NCBI RefSeq assembly: GCF_017654315.1
Contig: NZ_CP072203.1
Span: forward strand, 620,001-684,000
Length of the DNA: 64,000 nt
Direction: 5' to 3'
DNA from: Gordonia polyisoprenivorans
GTDB taxonomy: Bacteria > Actinomycetota > Actinomycetes > Mycobacteriales > Mycobacteriaceae
The notes under the pieces are model-generated. The model had not been told where the DNA came from. It worked only from the letters and a program-made list of their open reading frames with translations, and made no database searches. Within the stretch, counting starts at the first letter, position 1. Every line of letters starts with the position of its first letter. A program made the position numbers and the translations under genes. Positions 27,801 through 36,058 of this stretch are shown piece after piece.

Positions 27801-28222
27801 GGCTCATCGAGGAGCGGCTGGTCGATATGGGTCTCGACGTCAGCTACCTCGACGGGTCGATGTCGGCGACCCAGCGCGCCACGGAGATCAAGCGGTTCAC
27901 CGGCGGTAAGACGCAGGTGTTCCTGATCAGCCTCAAGGCCGGTGGGTTTGGCCTGAACCTCACCGAGGCCGACTACTGCTTCGTCTGCGACCCATGGTGG
28001 AACCCCGCGACCGAAGCGCAAGCCGTCGACCGCGCCCACCGCATCGGACAGACCCGCCCGGTCAACGTCTACCGCCTGGTGTCGGCGGGCACCATCGAGG
28101 AGAAAGTCGTTGCGCTACAAGAACGCAAGCGCGAACTGTTCACCGCCGTGGTCGACGACGGCGACCTGTTCGGGTCGGCGATCGGCGCCGACGACATTCG
28201 GGAGTTGATCGGGGGGAAGTAG
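24851..28222 (+). CDS. SNF2-family helicase with N-terminal SWIM zinc finger
   Basis: An 1123-aa ATP-dependent DNA translocase of the bacterial SNF2 (RapA/HepA-like) group. The SWIM motif is seen near residue 79 (WCTCPVGVDCKHLVALL). The helicase core has Walker A DDMGLGKTVQT (about 688), DEAQ box (about 785), TGTPMENN, and motifs V-VI near the end (GGFGLNLTEADY, DRAHRIGQTRPVNVYRL). The frame is open from 24725, but the ATG at 24851 best fits the start of conserved sequence; 24875 is another option. A short in-frame duplication (ATDLNR twice) occurs near residue 455. Role may be RNA polymerase recycling, repair or defence; the next small gene is coupled to it. Confidence 0.88.
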   Translation: MAPLQPLDMDESYLRAEFDGPTVSRGVAYADEGRISGLTWTADGRHLVGQCDGSRGMVYDVEASFSRVGGEYDLTDAWCTCPVGVDCKHLVALLLTASAAAQPRRATTSIAPWRLLLDGLVRDEATTTVGTAPLGILIEMPGGGPKKMTGPTLRLVTPGKTGSWVRTGVSWNSIEPEVRPVWGSSGQDRAVEDFVPEHLRRVRAIGRAMRIGDRYARDQVFRLEDAPADIWDLLAAAVDAGVVLVPHAKTTRTSEVQLVKESSAQLVVTRDDDGLVVSPNLVIDGHIWDGSPAGLLGDPEPHGIFARSDKTLLMGPFTPPASIEALKNLFANRSARIPAADIDEFATEMLPRLAESMAVEVVEDALVDAEVSGPQLQLTVRSDDGGSEVTWEVAYDVNGRQRVFPVDHPSRLRDLDAEQQAWASIRPLLMHAATLCGDWRRQAVRHRIASSNHATDLNRATDLNRLLVTPAKSLIEAADIPALTRPLRFAPLEAAMLHVEVLPQLRELGVEVIFEGEVLDYREADSPPQISFGGKDFGNSDWFGLTITIDIGGNKVALADIVRELSGKATHMLLPNGIYFALDNPELKRLAELIDEARALGELENGKVRQRSHNATLWDELMALGVVDKELAEWEARMKRLAAAQPPAPCALPEGFTAELRDYQAEGLNWLNFLWENRIGGILADDMGLGKTVQTLAMIASALHDEPDGRFLVVAPTSVISNWAAEAARFTPDLEVLTVTATSARVGVPLAERIAGKQIVITSYALMRIGFEEFDEADWTGVIFDEAQFVKNHNSKGHQCARRLRADFKLAITGTPMENNLMELWSLLSLTAPGLFSSPKTFTEYFRKPIESGVAPERLALLRRRIRPVMLRRTKEQVAADLPAKQEQVLSIDLNTKHDKIYQTRLTRERQKVLGLLGDFDENRFAIFRSLTMLRQLSLHAGLVEDQHAGIASAKIDYLAEQLPDLIAEGHSALVFSQFTGFLRLIEERLVDMGLDVSYLDGSMSATQRATEIKRFTGGKTQVFLISLKAGGFGLNLTEADYCFVCDPWWNPATEAQAVDRAHRIGQTRPVNVYRLVSAGTIEEKVVALQERKRELFTAVVDDGDLFGSAIGADDIRELIGGK

Positions 28223-28699
28223 GTGGCGGTGCACTATTCCCGGAGGTTCGGGGTGTCCGGCTCGGCCTGTACGAGTGAGCTGACGATGAGTGAGGTCGAG
28301 TCCGCGGTGACCACGCGGACCGAGTTGCTGTTGCGCTCTGTCGACGTCACGTGGGCCGGCCGCGTGGGGCACACGCCGACTACTTACGGGTCCGTGTCGT
28401 CGTACGTGACTGCCTCGCCGGAGATGCTGGTCGAGGTCGATGTGATCGAGGACGCCGGATTCGCATGTGCGACCTTCGAGGTGCCCGACAGTGTTCTTGC
28501 TCAACGTATCTCGAAGGTGCTGCTCGATCTCGAATTCGACGACGATCAGGCGGTCCGCATTCGCACCGGTACGTCGCACCCGATCTCGGGGCACATGGCC
28601 GACACGCTTCGGGTCCTCTTCGATGAACTCGACCGCCGTCGGGTGCTGCTCGAGTACGACGGACCGATCACCGACGATGAGGGGCGGTCGCTGGAATGA
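28223..28699 (+). CDS. Hypothetical protein coupled to the SNF2 helicase
   Basis: A 158-aa protein, acidic at the C-terminus, with no family recognised. The GTG at 28223 follows directly on the helicase stop codon and has a GGGGGGAAG ribosome site at the end of the helicase gene, so it is translationally coupled; a start at ATG 28286 is possible. The sequence suggests a mixed alpha/beta domain (VTWAGRVGHTPTTYGSVSS early, MADTLRVLFDELDRRRVLLE late). Confidence 0.55.
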   Translation: MAVHYSRRFGVSGSACTSELTMSEVESAVTTRTELLLRSVDVTWAGRVGHTPTTYGSVSSYVTASPEMLVEVDVIEDAGFACATFEVPDSVLAQRISKVLLDLEFDDDQAVRIRTGTSHPISGHMADTLRVLFDELDRRRVLLEYDGPITDDEGRSLE

Positions 28700-28728
28700 G
28701 GCGAGCAGCGCCTGGCGGGAACTCCGCC

Positions 28729-31479
28729 TTACTCTTGCTGATTCGTCGTCACATACGCTGCGAGCTCTACGCGGGTCCGCAGGCCTAACTTGGTCAGGGC
28801 GTGCGACACGTGGGTTTGCACGGTCCGGGTGGAGATCACCAGCTGACTGGCGATGTCGGGTCCCGAGGCGCCGGTGGCCACCAACTCGGCGACCGTCCGC
28901 TCTGTCGGGGTCAGGGCCTTCCAGCCATGGGTGGGACGTTCTCGAATCTTGCTCGGATCCAACCGCAGGCCCATGGGCCGCAGGCGGGATGCGATGCGCG
29001 TTGACACCGTCACCGCACCCATACCCTGAGTCAGCGCCAACGCCGATCGTCCGTACTCTCGGCCTTTGTCTCTGTCGCCGAGAGTTGCCGTTGCACAGGC
29101 GATCTCCTCCAGCGCCCAAGATCGGAGCACCTGGTCGCCCGAGGCGCGGAATACCTCGGCCGACTCCAGGCCGACCGCGATCAACGCGTGTAGGTCGATT
29201 CGTCCGAGCGACGCAGCGCACCGCGCCAGCGCCAGCGAGGTATGCGCGCCCGCATAGGAGGTGGAGGGCTCACCCAAATCCTCGAGGGTGTCGGCGACCA
29301 TCTCCAGGAGCGCCAGGTCCTGTGCCCGGACTCCCAGTCGTGCGCAGTCCACCGCCAGAGTTGGCAGCTGCGCGTATAGCCGTCGCGACACCGCGCGCGT
29401 GAAGACCGCTCCCATACCCGCGGCGGCCGGTCTCAGTTTCCGGCGCGCCTCGAGCAGGAGGTTCGCCACGCGCGCGTGGATATCGATCCCGAATTGGTCG
29501 GGAAGGGCGTTGCCCGCCCATGCCTCGAGGCGGCTCGATGCTGCGGCAAGGTCTCCACGCAAGACGTCGACCAGTGCGCGTCCGCCGTCGGCGATCGAGG
29601 TCCAGCCCATGTCGGCGGAGGCCGCAAGATCCAGTCCGGCATCCCACGTTGCGGCCGCATTGTCCAGCCGTCCGAGGCCCAGTTCGATTCCGGCGTTGGT
29701 GAATTCGTGATAGGCAGCCATCCAGTCGGTGCCCCGCGCGGTACGCACATGCGTTATCCCCGCCAACAGGTCGGCGGCAGCTGCCGGACCTCGAGCGAAG
29801 AGCTCGATCAGCGGTGGCCAGATGTCGGCCGAGGAGGTGCCCAGTGTCCGGTTGGTCTGATCGGATGGTTGCTGCGCCGACGCCCGCAAGGTCAGCTTGA
29901 GGCCGTCGTTGAGACGGCCGGTGAGGAACAACCGCAGTCCCTCCGAGGTCAGCGCCGGCGCGGGCAGCGTACTGAGGTCCGTGTCGGCGCTGAAGAATGG
30001 CTGATCGGGCACCGGCGCGGAACCCTCCAAGAGATCGACGTGCCAGCGCAGCGCCTGCAGGCGTTGGGCCACGTCGTCATCGACGGGTAACGCGAGGGTG
30101 TCATCGATGAGATCACGCGCGCTGGCGGTGTCGCCGCGCGCGGTGTGTGAGAACAACTGCACGGCGCGCAGCGAGGCGAATTCGTCTAGGTCGGCGGTGT
30201 GGATCAGGCCCTCGGCTGCGGCGTCCGCGGCGCGATTGAACTGGCCGGTGCGGGCAAGCGCCACCGCGAGGGGCAGATGAACGCCGGCCGAACCGGTGGT
30301 GGTGGCGGCCGGACGTTCGGCGAGGGTGTCGAGGAGGTCGACGGTCACCGCGGGGGCGTTTTCCAACTCGGATCGGGCGCGCTGCACCGCGGTGCGCGTC
30401 GCCTGCTCATCGGTCCCCGATGCCAGCCGGTGATGGGCCTCACGGTGCGGACTGGCTGTCGTTTGCGGGAGATCGGCAATCGCGTCGTGCAAGACCGACC
30501 GGAAAGCCGGCGCGAGATGCTCGTAGGTGACCTCGGCGTAGAGGTCGTGTGTGAAGGCCAGGGTGCCGTCGTCGGCGGCGACGAGGATGCCGGCATCGAC
30601 GGCCGACTGGGCGGCGGCGACCAACGACGCGGGCCGGGTGTCGTCGATGGCGGCGAGGTCGGCGAGGGTGGCCGGGGTACCCCAGACCGCGAGACGTTGG
30701 GTGAGGTCGCGACCTTGTGGGTCGAGTAGGGCGAGATGCTCGGCGACGGCGTCGTGGTCATCCTCGGGCTGTCGGACCGACGCATCGTCGGACACACCGA
30801 CGCGGCCACCGGAGACGCGTAGCCCGCCGGACTGTTCGAGGGTGCGGAGCAAGGAGATCGCGTGCAACGGATTGCCGCCGGCCGGCGCGAGTGCGGCAAC
30901 CAGGGAGTCGTCGGGGTCGGCGCCGAGAAGGTCGCGACACAGCTGGGCGATCTCCTTGTCCCGCATCGGCGGCAACGACCACTGCGCCACCTGAGGCCGC
31001 GCGATGAGGCGGCTCAGCAGCTCACGCTCGGGTAGGGGGCGGCGCCCCACCACCAGGACGAGCGGCAGATCCCGTGCCGCCGCGGACAACTGCAACAGCA
31101 GTTCCAGCGATGACGCGTCGGCATGGTGCGCGTCGTCGATAAGCAGAAGGAGCGGGCCGTCGGAGCACAACGCGTCGACCTCGGCGTAGAGCACGTCGGC
31201 GAACCCATCGGGGATCGTCGAGGGCAGGTCCACCCCTACGAGGGCAGCAGCCAGCATGAACGGTTGCCGCCACGACAGATCGTCGGCGCAGGCGTATCGA
31301 CTGCGCACCGGGAGCTCCGAGCGCAGCAGGGCGAGCGTGTGCGATTTTCCGGTGCCCGGACCAGCGGTGAGGACCAGGGTGGTGGGCGCGGAGGGCGACG
31401 TCCCGGCAACGGCCGTGGCAAGGGCGGCGTATAACGCCTTGATCGTCGTCTGACGATCCGGCTTGAGCGTCCGCACCAT
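28729..31479 (-). CDS. Large ATP-binding LuxR-family regulator (LAL type), paralogue 2
   Basis: A 916-aa paralogue of the regulator at 20282-23041, with the same layout: Walker A TAGPGTGKSHT (about residues 40-50), LLLLIDDAHHADASSLELLL, helical middle, and C-terminal LuxR HTH (ALTPTERTVAELVATG ... TRTVQTHVSHALTKLGL). The two agree most in the ATPase and HTH parts, so they may bind related DNA sites but sense different signals. A motif like the direct repeats at 20225 lies 38 bases before its start. The gene downstream is unrelated (convergent). Confidence 0.87.
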   Translation of the reverse strand: MVRTLKPDRQTTIKALYAALATAVAGTSPSAPTTLVLTAGPGTGKSHTLALLRSELPVRSRYACADDLSWRQPFMLAAALVGVDLPSTIPDGFADVLYAEVDALCSDGPLLLLIDDAHHADASSLELLLQLSAAARDLPLVLVVGRRPLPERELLSRLIARPQVAQWSLPPMRDKEIAQLCRDLLGADPDDSLVAALAPAGGNPLHAISLLRTLEQSGGLRVSGGRVGVSDDASVRQPEDDHDAVAEHLALLDPQGRDLTQRLAVWGTPATLADLAAIDDTRPASLVAAAQSAVDAGILVAADDGTLAFTHDLYAEVTYEHLAPAFRSVLHDAIADLPQTTASPHREAHHRLASGTDEQATRTAVQRARSELENAPAVTVDLLDTLAERPAATTTGSAGVHLPLAVALARTGQFNRAADAAAEGLIHTADLDEFASLRAVQLFSHTARGDTASARDLIDDTLALPVDDDVAQRLQALRWHVDLLEGSAPVPDQPFFSADTDLSTLPAPALTSEGLRLFLTGRLNDGLKLTLRASAQQPSDQTNRTLGTSSADIWPPLIELFARGPAAAADLLAGITHVRTARGTDWMAAYHEFTNAGIELGLGRLDNAAATWDAGLDLAASADMGWTSIADGGRALVDVLRGDLAAASSRLEAWAGNALPDQFGIDIHARVANLLLEARRKLRPAAAGMGAVFTRAVSRRLYAQLPTLAVDCARLGVRAQDLALLEMVADTLEDLGEPSTSYAGAHTSLALARCAASLGRIDLHALIAVGLESAEVFRASGDQVLRSWALEEIACATATLGDRDKGREYGRSALALTQGMGAVTVSTRIASRLRPMGLRLDPSKIRERPTHGWKALTPTERTVAELVATGASGPDIASQLVISTRTVQTHVSHALTKLGLRTRVELAAYVTTNQQE

Positions 31480-31516
31480 GAACTCAGATTAGTGCGAATC
31501 GGTCGCGGCGGGCAGT

Positions 31517-31533
31517 GGCAAGAAAATCTCTGT
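31517..31533 (+). promoter_or_regulatory. Operator-like motif shared with the carotenoid-oxygenase promoter
   Basis: GGCAAGAAAATCTCTGT agrees at 13 of 17 positions with GGCAGAGAAATCTCCGT of the direct repeats at 20225-20266. It has the same orientation towards its downstream gene (here 31618) and nearly the same distance (85 against about 93 bases). It also lies just before the start of the divergent regulator gene. Confidence 0.45.
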
Positions 31534-31617
31534 CATTGCACGGACGCCTGGCACCTGTGCAGTAGAGCACAGTTGGTGCACCGATCACTGATCCTCCCGA
31601 CAGGAAGAACCACCGTC

Positions 31618-31926
31618 ATGACGAAGACCATCCTCCGTGCCCTCGCCGCCACCGCAATGACAGGTGCGGCCCTCCTCGGAACCGCGGGCGTGGCGTCGGC
31701 CAACCCGGTGAACGTGCCCAAGCCCCCGACGCCGCCGTGGTCGCGCACCGCAGACGGCCTGACCTACTGCTTCGAGGGGCACTGCCTGAACTGGGACAAA
31801 ACCGGGCACTATGTGTGCCAGACGGGCGTCCCCAGCGGGCTCGTCTGCGACGCCATCATGGTCGCCGTCCGTGCGCTGCCGCCGACCAACATCGGTGACC
31901 TCGTACCGCACAACATCATCCGCTGA
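31618..31926 (+). CDS. Small secreted protein, unknown
   Basis: A 102-aa protein with a clear Sec signal peptide (MTKTILRALAATAMTGAALL, cleavage after VASA near residue 28). The mature part of ~74 residues has four Cys in a compact region (YCFEGHC, VCQTG, LVCDA), which suggests two disulphides outside the cell. ATG at 31618 is chosen because it begins the signal peptide. Such small Cys-pair secreted proteins are frequent in Mycobacteriales and mostly uncharacterised. It is divergent from the second LuxR-type regulator. Confidence 0.65.
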   Translation: MTKTILRALAATAMTGAALLGTAGVASANPVNVPKPPTPPWSRTADGLTYCFEGHCLNWDKTGHYVCQTGVPSGLVCDAIMVAVRALPPTNIGDLVPHNIIR

Positions 31927-31995
31927 TCGGCGGCAGTCGTCCGACACCAGCTCCTGCCCCATCGGGGTACGCACGAGAGAAAGTGCATCAGCACC

Positions 31996-33231
31996 ATGCG
32001 CACTCCGCACGCCATCCACACCGCCTACGGCAACGGCTTCTATAACGATGCCGGCCGGGACTTCGACGTTCGCTGTTTGCTCGGCTACTGCACATCGGGC
32101 GCCGCCGATGTGGGCGAGATCTTTGCCACCATCAACGGCATCGGCGAAGGCCACGATCGCGACTGGTTCACCGCCTGGCACAACCTCGGCCGCCGGCTCC
32201 GCAGCGAGGCCGACGCCTCCGCGGCATCCGGGCACCGCTACAGCGCGGGATTCGCCTACCTCCGGGCCGCCACCTACCTGGCGCAGGCATTCGACGCGCT
32301 CGAGGGTATTGCCGACGACGACGACAGGATGCCGATCTTCGCCGAACACCGCGCGGCGTGGGAGAAGTTCATCGACCACGGACCGTTTGATGCGCAACGA
32401 CTTTCGATCCCGTACGAGAACACCCGGCTACCCGGCTGGTATCTCTCGCCGGCCGGCGCGGGCGACTCGCCGCGACCGACACTGGTGATGGTCAACGGCA
32501 GCGACGGCGCCGTCACCGGCCAGTGGTCGGCGGCTGCACACGGCGCGCTCGCCCGCGGCTATCGGGTGGTGATGTTCGATGGGCCCGGTCAGCAGTCGAT
32601 GCTCTTCGAGCAGGGCATGCTGTTCCGCCCGGACTGGGAGGCCGTGCTGACGCCGGTCACCGATGTCGTCGTCGGACTCCCCGGAGTCGATACCCGCCGA
32701 CTTGCCGTGTACGGCATCAGCCAGGCCGGCTACTGGGTGCCTCGCGCGTTGGCGTACGAACATCGTTATGCCGCAGCCATTGCCGACCCGGGCGTGGTGC
32801 GCGTCGAGACGTCGTGGCTGGAGAACGTCGGGCACTCGCTGGCCAAGAAGATCGAAGACGGCAAGGACCACGACTTCGACCAGATGATGGCCATCGGCAT
32901 GAAGATGAGCAAATCCACCAAGAAGATGTGGGACTGGCGTGCACGACCCTACGGCCAAGCGGGCTACGCGGACACGATGAAAGCTGTTGCGCGCTACACA
33001 CTCACGCCCGAGATCGCCGGCTTGATCCGGACACCGATGTTCATCACCGCACCCGAGGGCGAACAGTTCTGGCCCGGACAATCCCAGCAGCTGGCCGACA
33101 TGTCCGGTGCCGCCACCACTCTTGTCGAGTTCACCGCGGCCGAAGGTGCCAGCTGGCACTGCCAGCCCATGGCGCGAGCCCTGACCGGCCAGAGGATGTT
33201 CGACTGGCTCGACGAGCAGATCGGTCACTGA
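31996..33231 (+). CDS. Alpha/beta hydrolase of the esterase/pseudooxynicotine-hydrolase group
   Basis: A 411-aa enzyme. About 145 helical residues (a lid/cap) precede the alpha/beta hydrolase core: LVMVNGSDGAVTGQW (oxyanion side), VVMFDGPGQQ, nucleophile elbow GISQAGYWVPRAL (Ser about 240). The expected His is near the C-terminus (SWHCQPMA). This layout is that of C-C bond or ester hydrolases such as dihydropseudooxynicotine hydrolase. Substrate unknown. The gene ends by overlapping the convergent isochorismatase-like gene by seven bases. Confidence 0.75.
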   Translation: MRTPHAIHTAYGNGFYNDAGRDFDVRCLLGYCTSGAADVGEIFATINGIGEGHDRDWFTAWHNLGRRLRSEADASAASGHRYSAGFAYLRAATYLAQAFDALEGIADDDDRMPIFAEHRAAWEKFIDHGPFDAQRLSIPYENTRLPGWYLSPAGAGDSPRPTLVMVNGSDGAVTGQWSAAAHGALARGYRVVMFDGPGQQSMLFEQGMLFRPDWEAVLTPVTDVVVGLPGVDTRRLAVYGISQAGYWVPRALAYEHRYAAAIADPGVVRVETSWLENVGHSLAKKIEDGKDHDFDQMMAIGMKMSKSTKKMWDWRARPYGQAGYADTMKAVARYTLTPEIAGLIRTPMFITAPEGEQFWPGQSQQLADMSGAATTLVEFTAAEGASWHCQPMARALTGQRMFDWLDEQIGH

Positions 33232-33803
33232 CGGCGGGCGGCGACCGCGGGGAGGAGTGCGAGAACGTCTGCTGTTGAACCGGTCTCGGAGATCTGCGGG
33301 AAGATCGACTCGACGCTGTGCGCGTGACGCTCGGCGTTCGAGTCGGTCATCGCATCCGTCGGTAGTGACACATGGAAGCCCGCTTCGTGGGCGTCGCGGG
33401 CGGTCGACTCCACGCCTGCGCCGCTGGCGATACCGGCCACGACGACCTGCGTGACGCCACGCGCCCGCAGCGTCTCGGCCAGCCCGGTACCGACGAATGC
33501 GCTGCGCGAGTGTTTGGTGACGACGATGTCGCCGGGCTCGGGAGCGAGCTCGTCGATGAACTCGGTGGTCTCCGGTGCGATGGTGCGCGCCGGCTGCCCG
33601 GCGTTGCGGTCGGTTCGGCCGAGCGGAATGCCCGTGACGTTGACCATCACCACCGGCAGATCGTGCGCGCGGAAGGCGGTGACCAGCTCGCCGATCCGAT
33701 CGATGACCTGCGCCGTCGGGTGCGGCGCCAGATCGTCACGGAACGCGATCCCGCGCTGCATGTCGATGACGATCAGCGCGGTCATCGGGTCGAGAGTGGT
33801 CAT
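33225..33803 (-). CDS. Isochorismatase-like hydrolase lacking the catalytic Cys
   Basis: A 192-aa isochorismatase-fold protein: ALIVIDMQRG (catalytic Asp), VVTKHSRSAFVGTGL (catalytic Lys), VVVAGIASGAGVESTARDA. The position that holds Cys in nicotinamidase-type members is Gly here, as in true isochorismatases (EntB/PhzD type), so hydrolysis of a vinyl ether rather than an amide is possible. The ATG at 33803 begins the fold; the frame is open beyond it. It is divergent from the secretory lipase. Confidence 0.75.
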   Translation of the reverse strand: MTTLDPMTALIVIDMQRGIAFRDDLAPHPTAQVIDRIGELVTAFRAHDLPVVMVNVTGIPLGRTDRNAGQPARTIAPETTEFIDELAPEPGDIVVTKHSRSAFVGTGLAETLRARGVTQVVVAGIASGAGVESTARDAHEAGFHVSLPTDAMTDSNAERHAHSVESIFPQISETGSTADVLALLPAVAARRQ

Positions 33804-33915
33804 GGTCACGATGGTTCTCCTTGCGTGCGCGTCGACTCGTCGAACCTGAAAGTACGCCCTGAACCTGGCAATGCTGGAATGGCTGTGCGGCCCCCAACCG
33901 TTGAAGAACGTAGAG

Positions 33916-33951
33916 GGCACCTGCACCCGCCTGACCTGGTGTGCGGGTGCC
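33916..33951. promoter_or_regulatory. Imperfect inverted repeat before the lipase gene
   Basis: GGCACCTGCAC (from 33916) pairs with GTGCGGGTGCC (to 33951) with one mismatch in the 11-base arms, around a 14-base centre. It ends 23 bases before the lipase ATG and lies in the 171-base promoter shared with the isochorismatase-like gene, so it may be an operator or a leader hairpin. Confidence 0.4.
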
Positions 33952-33974
33952 GCGACACGGAAAAGAGGTGTGTG

Positions 33975-35279
33975 ATGGTTGCCGACCTGAGCACGGCGAA
34001 TGCAGCGGCGCACGACGCGGACGCCGTGGACGAGGCTCCTGCGCCGATCCTGCCCACCGAGGACGATTTCTACGACGCGCCGAAGGGCTTGGAGAGCCTG
34101 AAGCCGGGCGAGATCATCCGGACGCGGCAGGTGGAGCTCAAGGACTTCTGGACCTCGCATCACCGCAACATGGGCTGGCAGGTGCTGTACCGCTCCACCG
34201 ACCTCAACGGTGTGGCCTGCGTCGCCGCGACCACCATCGTCCTGCCGCGACGCCGAGCGACCGGGGCCAAGTTCCAGCTGCTGTCGTTCCAGTGCGCGAT
34301 CGACGCCGTCACGTCGAGTTGTTTCCCGTCGTACGCGTTACGCAAGGGGACAGGGGCGCGGCGCGCGGTCGCGCCGTTTGAGTTCCTGGTGGTGCGGCGC
34401 GCACTCGCGAAGGGATGGGCGGTGTCGATTCCCGACCACGAGGGCATGCTCGGTGCGTGGGGTGCGCCCCGTGAACCCGGATATCGCACGCTCGACGGTA
34501 TCCGCGCGGCCCTCGCACTCCCCGAACTCGACCTGGCCCCCGACGTGCCGGTCGGTATGTGGGGCTACTCCGGTGGCGGACTGGCCACCGCGTGGGCTGC
34601 CGAAATGGCACCGACGTACGCACCGGAACTGAACCTGATCGGCGCGGTCCTCGGCTCGCCGGTCGGCAACATGGCCTCCGCGCTGCTGCGTCTCAACGGT
34701 GGATTCCACGCCGCGCTGCCGATCATGGTGATCGCCGGGCTGCGGCGCGTCTACCCCGCGCTCGACGCCGCCATCAACGAGCACGCCACCGAGGCGGGCC
34801 GGCGCAACCTCGACGCGATCGCCCGCACCGGAACACCGGAAGCATTGCGCGAATTCAAGAATCATGACGTCGACGATTACCTCGACATCCCGGTCGCCGA
34901 CATGCTCGCGCAGCCCGAGATCGCCGAGATGATGACCGACATCCAACTCGGCAGCCACACACCGACCATCCCGCTGCTGGTGGTGCAGGCGGTGCGCGAC
35001 GAGGTGATCGACGTCGACGACATCGACAGCCTGGTTGAGCGTTACCGCGAGAACGGGGCGTCGGTGATGTATGTGCGTGATCAACTCAGTGAGCACTACT
35101 CGCTGCTGCCGCTGTCGGGGCCGCTGGCTGTCTCGTGGCTCTCGCACCGACTCGCCGGCCGTCCGGCCCGCGACCGCACGGTGACCTCTGTTGCCGGACA
35201 ACCGGAACCGCGGATCTCGCGGCAGTGGGTGACGGGCCCGTTCCGCAAGGCCGAGGCGGCGCCGACGCCGAAGGCGTGA
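33975..35279 (+). CDS. Secretory lipase (LIP family)
   Basis: A 434-aa alpha/beta hydrolase of the LIP family of triacylglycerol lipases found in fungi and Mycobacteriales. Marks: DFYDAPKGLESLKPGEIIR near the N-terminus, AWGAPREPGYRTLDGIRAA, nucleophile elbow GYSGGGLATAW (Ser about 198), Asp/His region QAVRDEVIDVDD and SEHYSL. Unlike typical members no signal peptide is seen: the N-terminus (MVADLSTANAAAHDADAVDE) is polar. The enzyme may therefore be intracellular or leave by another route. The ATG at 33975 has an AGAGGTG ribosome site. Confidence 0.82.
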   Translation: MVADLSTANAAAHDADAVDEAPAPILPTEDDFYDAPKGLESLKPGEIIRTRQVELKDFWTSHHRNMGWQVLYRSTDLNGVACVAATTIVLPRRRATGAKFQLLSFQCAIDAVTSSCFPSYALRKGTGARRAVAPFEFLVVRRALAKGWAVSIPDHEGMLGAWGAPREPGYRTLDGIRAALALPELDLAPDVPVGMWGYSGGGLATAWAAEMAPTYAPELNLIGAVLGSPVGNMASALLRLNGGFHAALPIMVIAGLRRVYPALDAAINEHATEAGRRNLDAIARTGTPEALREFKNHDVDDYLDIPVADMLAQPEIAEMMTDIQLGSHTPTIPLLVVQAVRDEVIDVDDIDSLVERYRENGASVMYVRDQLSEHYSLLPLSGPLAVSWLSHRLAGRPARDRTVTSVAGQPEPRISRQWVTGPFRKAEAAPTPKA

Positions 35280-35281
35280 GA

Positions 35282-36058
35282 TCACTCGATTCCGAAGCGG
35301 CGCTCAAGGAGTCGTTCCCGGCTGCGCCGGTCTGCGAGCTCGTCCCGTGCTTGCGGATGCTGCCAGTAGTAGTGCAGCAGTGTGTGCAGGGTGAGTGGTC
35401 CCACGCATGACAGCGATGCGTCGTAGTCGGTTCGGCCTGCCAGGGAACGCACTTCGACGCGCATCGTTGCTTTGAACCGCACGGGCCGCAGCTCCAGAAG
35501 TGCCTCCCACGGTGTGGTGAATTCCCGCCTGGTGCCCGGTTCGAAGGTCACTGTTGTCGGCGTCAGGATCACTGCGACGCCCGTGCGTGGTCGGAACGCG
35601 GCGACGATTCCGCAGAAGCAGAGAGCTGCACCAACCAGCATCATGATCGTCACCGGCGTCTCGTCTCCGGGTTCGGCCATGTTGGTGACCGTCCCGGTGT
35701 GTACGCCGTAACCGATTGCCAGACAACCGATGAACGCTGCGAGCGAGCTCGGCAATAGTGCCCATGACCGCGGACGCACGTCGATCACCAGCCCGCTGGC
35801 GGTCGATCGCACCGGTGCGCGGGCAAGCGAACGTCTGTCGATGGACAGCAGGACGAACATGTTGAGGCCGAGGATGGTGAACGTGACACCCCAGGACAGC
35901 AGATAGATCTCGTGCGCCGGTGTGCGATCCTGCGCTCCGATCGCCGCCACCACCAGGATCCAGACGCCGCACACAGTGACCATCAGACCGAAGAGTGCGG
36001 TCAGTTGTTGCGCCCGCTTCCACACCGTGGGCAGCGGAAGTTGTTGTCGTGTCGTCAT
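35282..36058 (-). CDS. Membrane protein at the end of a secretion-type cassette
   Basis: A 258-aa protein. Four hydrophobic segments occupy the first ~155 residues (LTALFGLMVTVCGVWILVVA and others), then a soluble ~100-residue C-terminal part with a PH-like pattern (VAVILTPTTVTFEPGTRREF). Its ATG overlaps the stop of the WXG-like gene by four bases, so it is translationally coupled. By position it is a candidate immunity or accessory protein for that gene; no family was recognised. Confidence 0.6.
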   Translation of the reverse strand: MTTRQQLPLPTVWKRAQQLTALFGLMVTVCGVWILVVAAIGAQDRTPAHEIYLLSWGVTFTILGLNMFVLLSIDRRSLARAPVRSTASGLVIDVRPRSWALLPSSLAAFIGCLAIGYGVHTGTVTNMAEPGDETPVTIMMLVGAALCFCGIVAAFRPRTGVAVILTPTTVTFEPGTRREFTTPWEALLELRPVRFKATMRVEVRSLAGRTDYDASLSCVGPLTLHTLLHYYWQHPQARDELADRRSRERLLERRFGIE

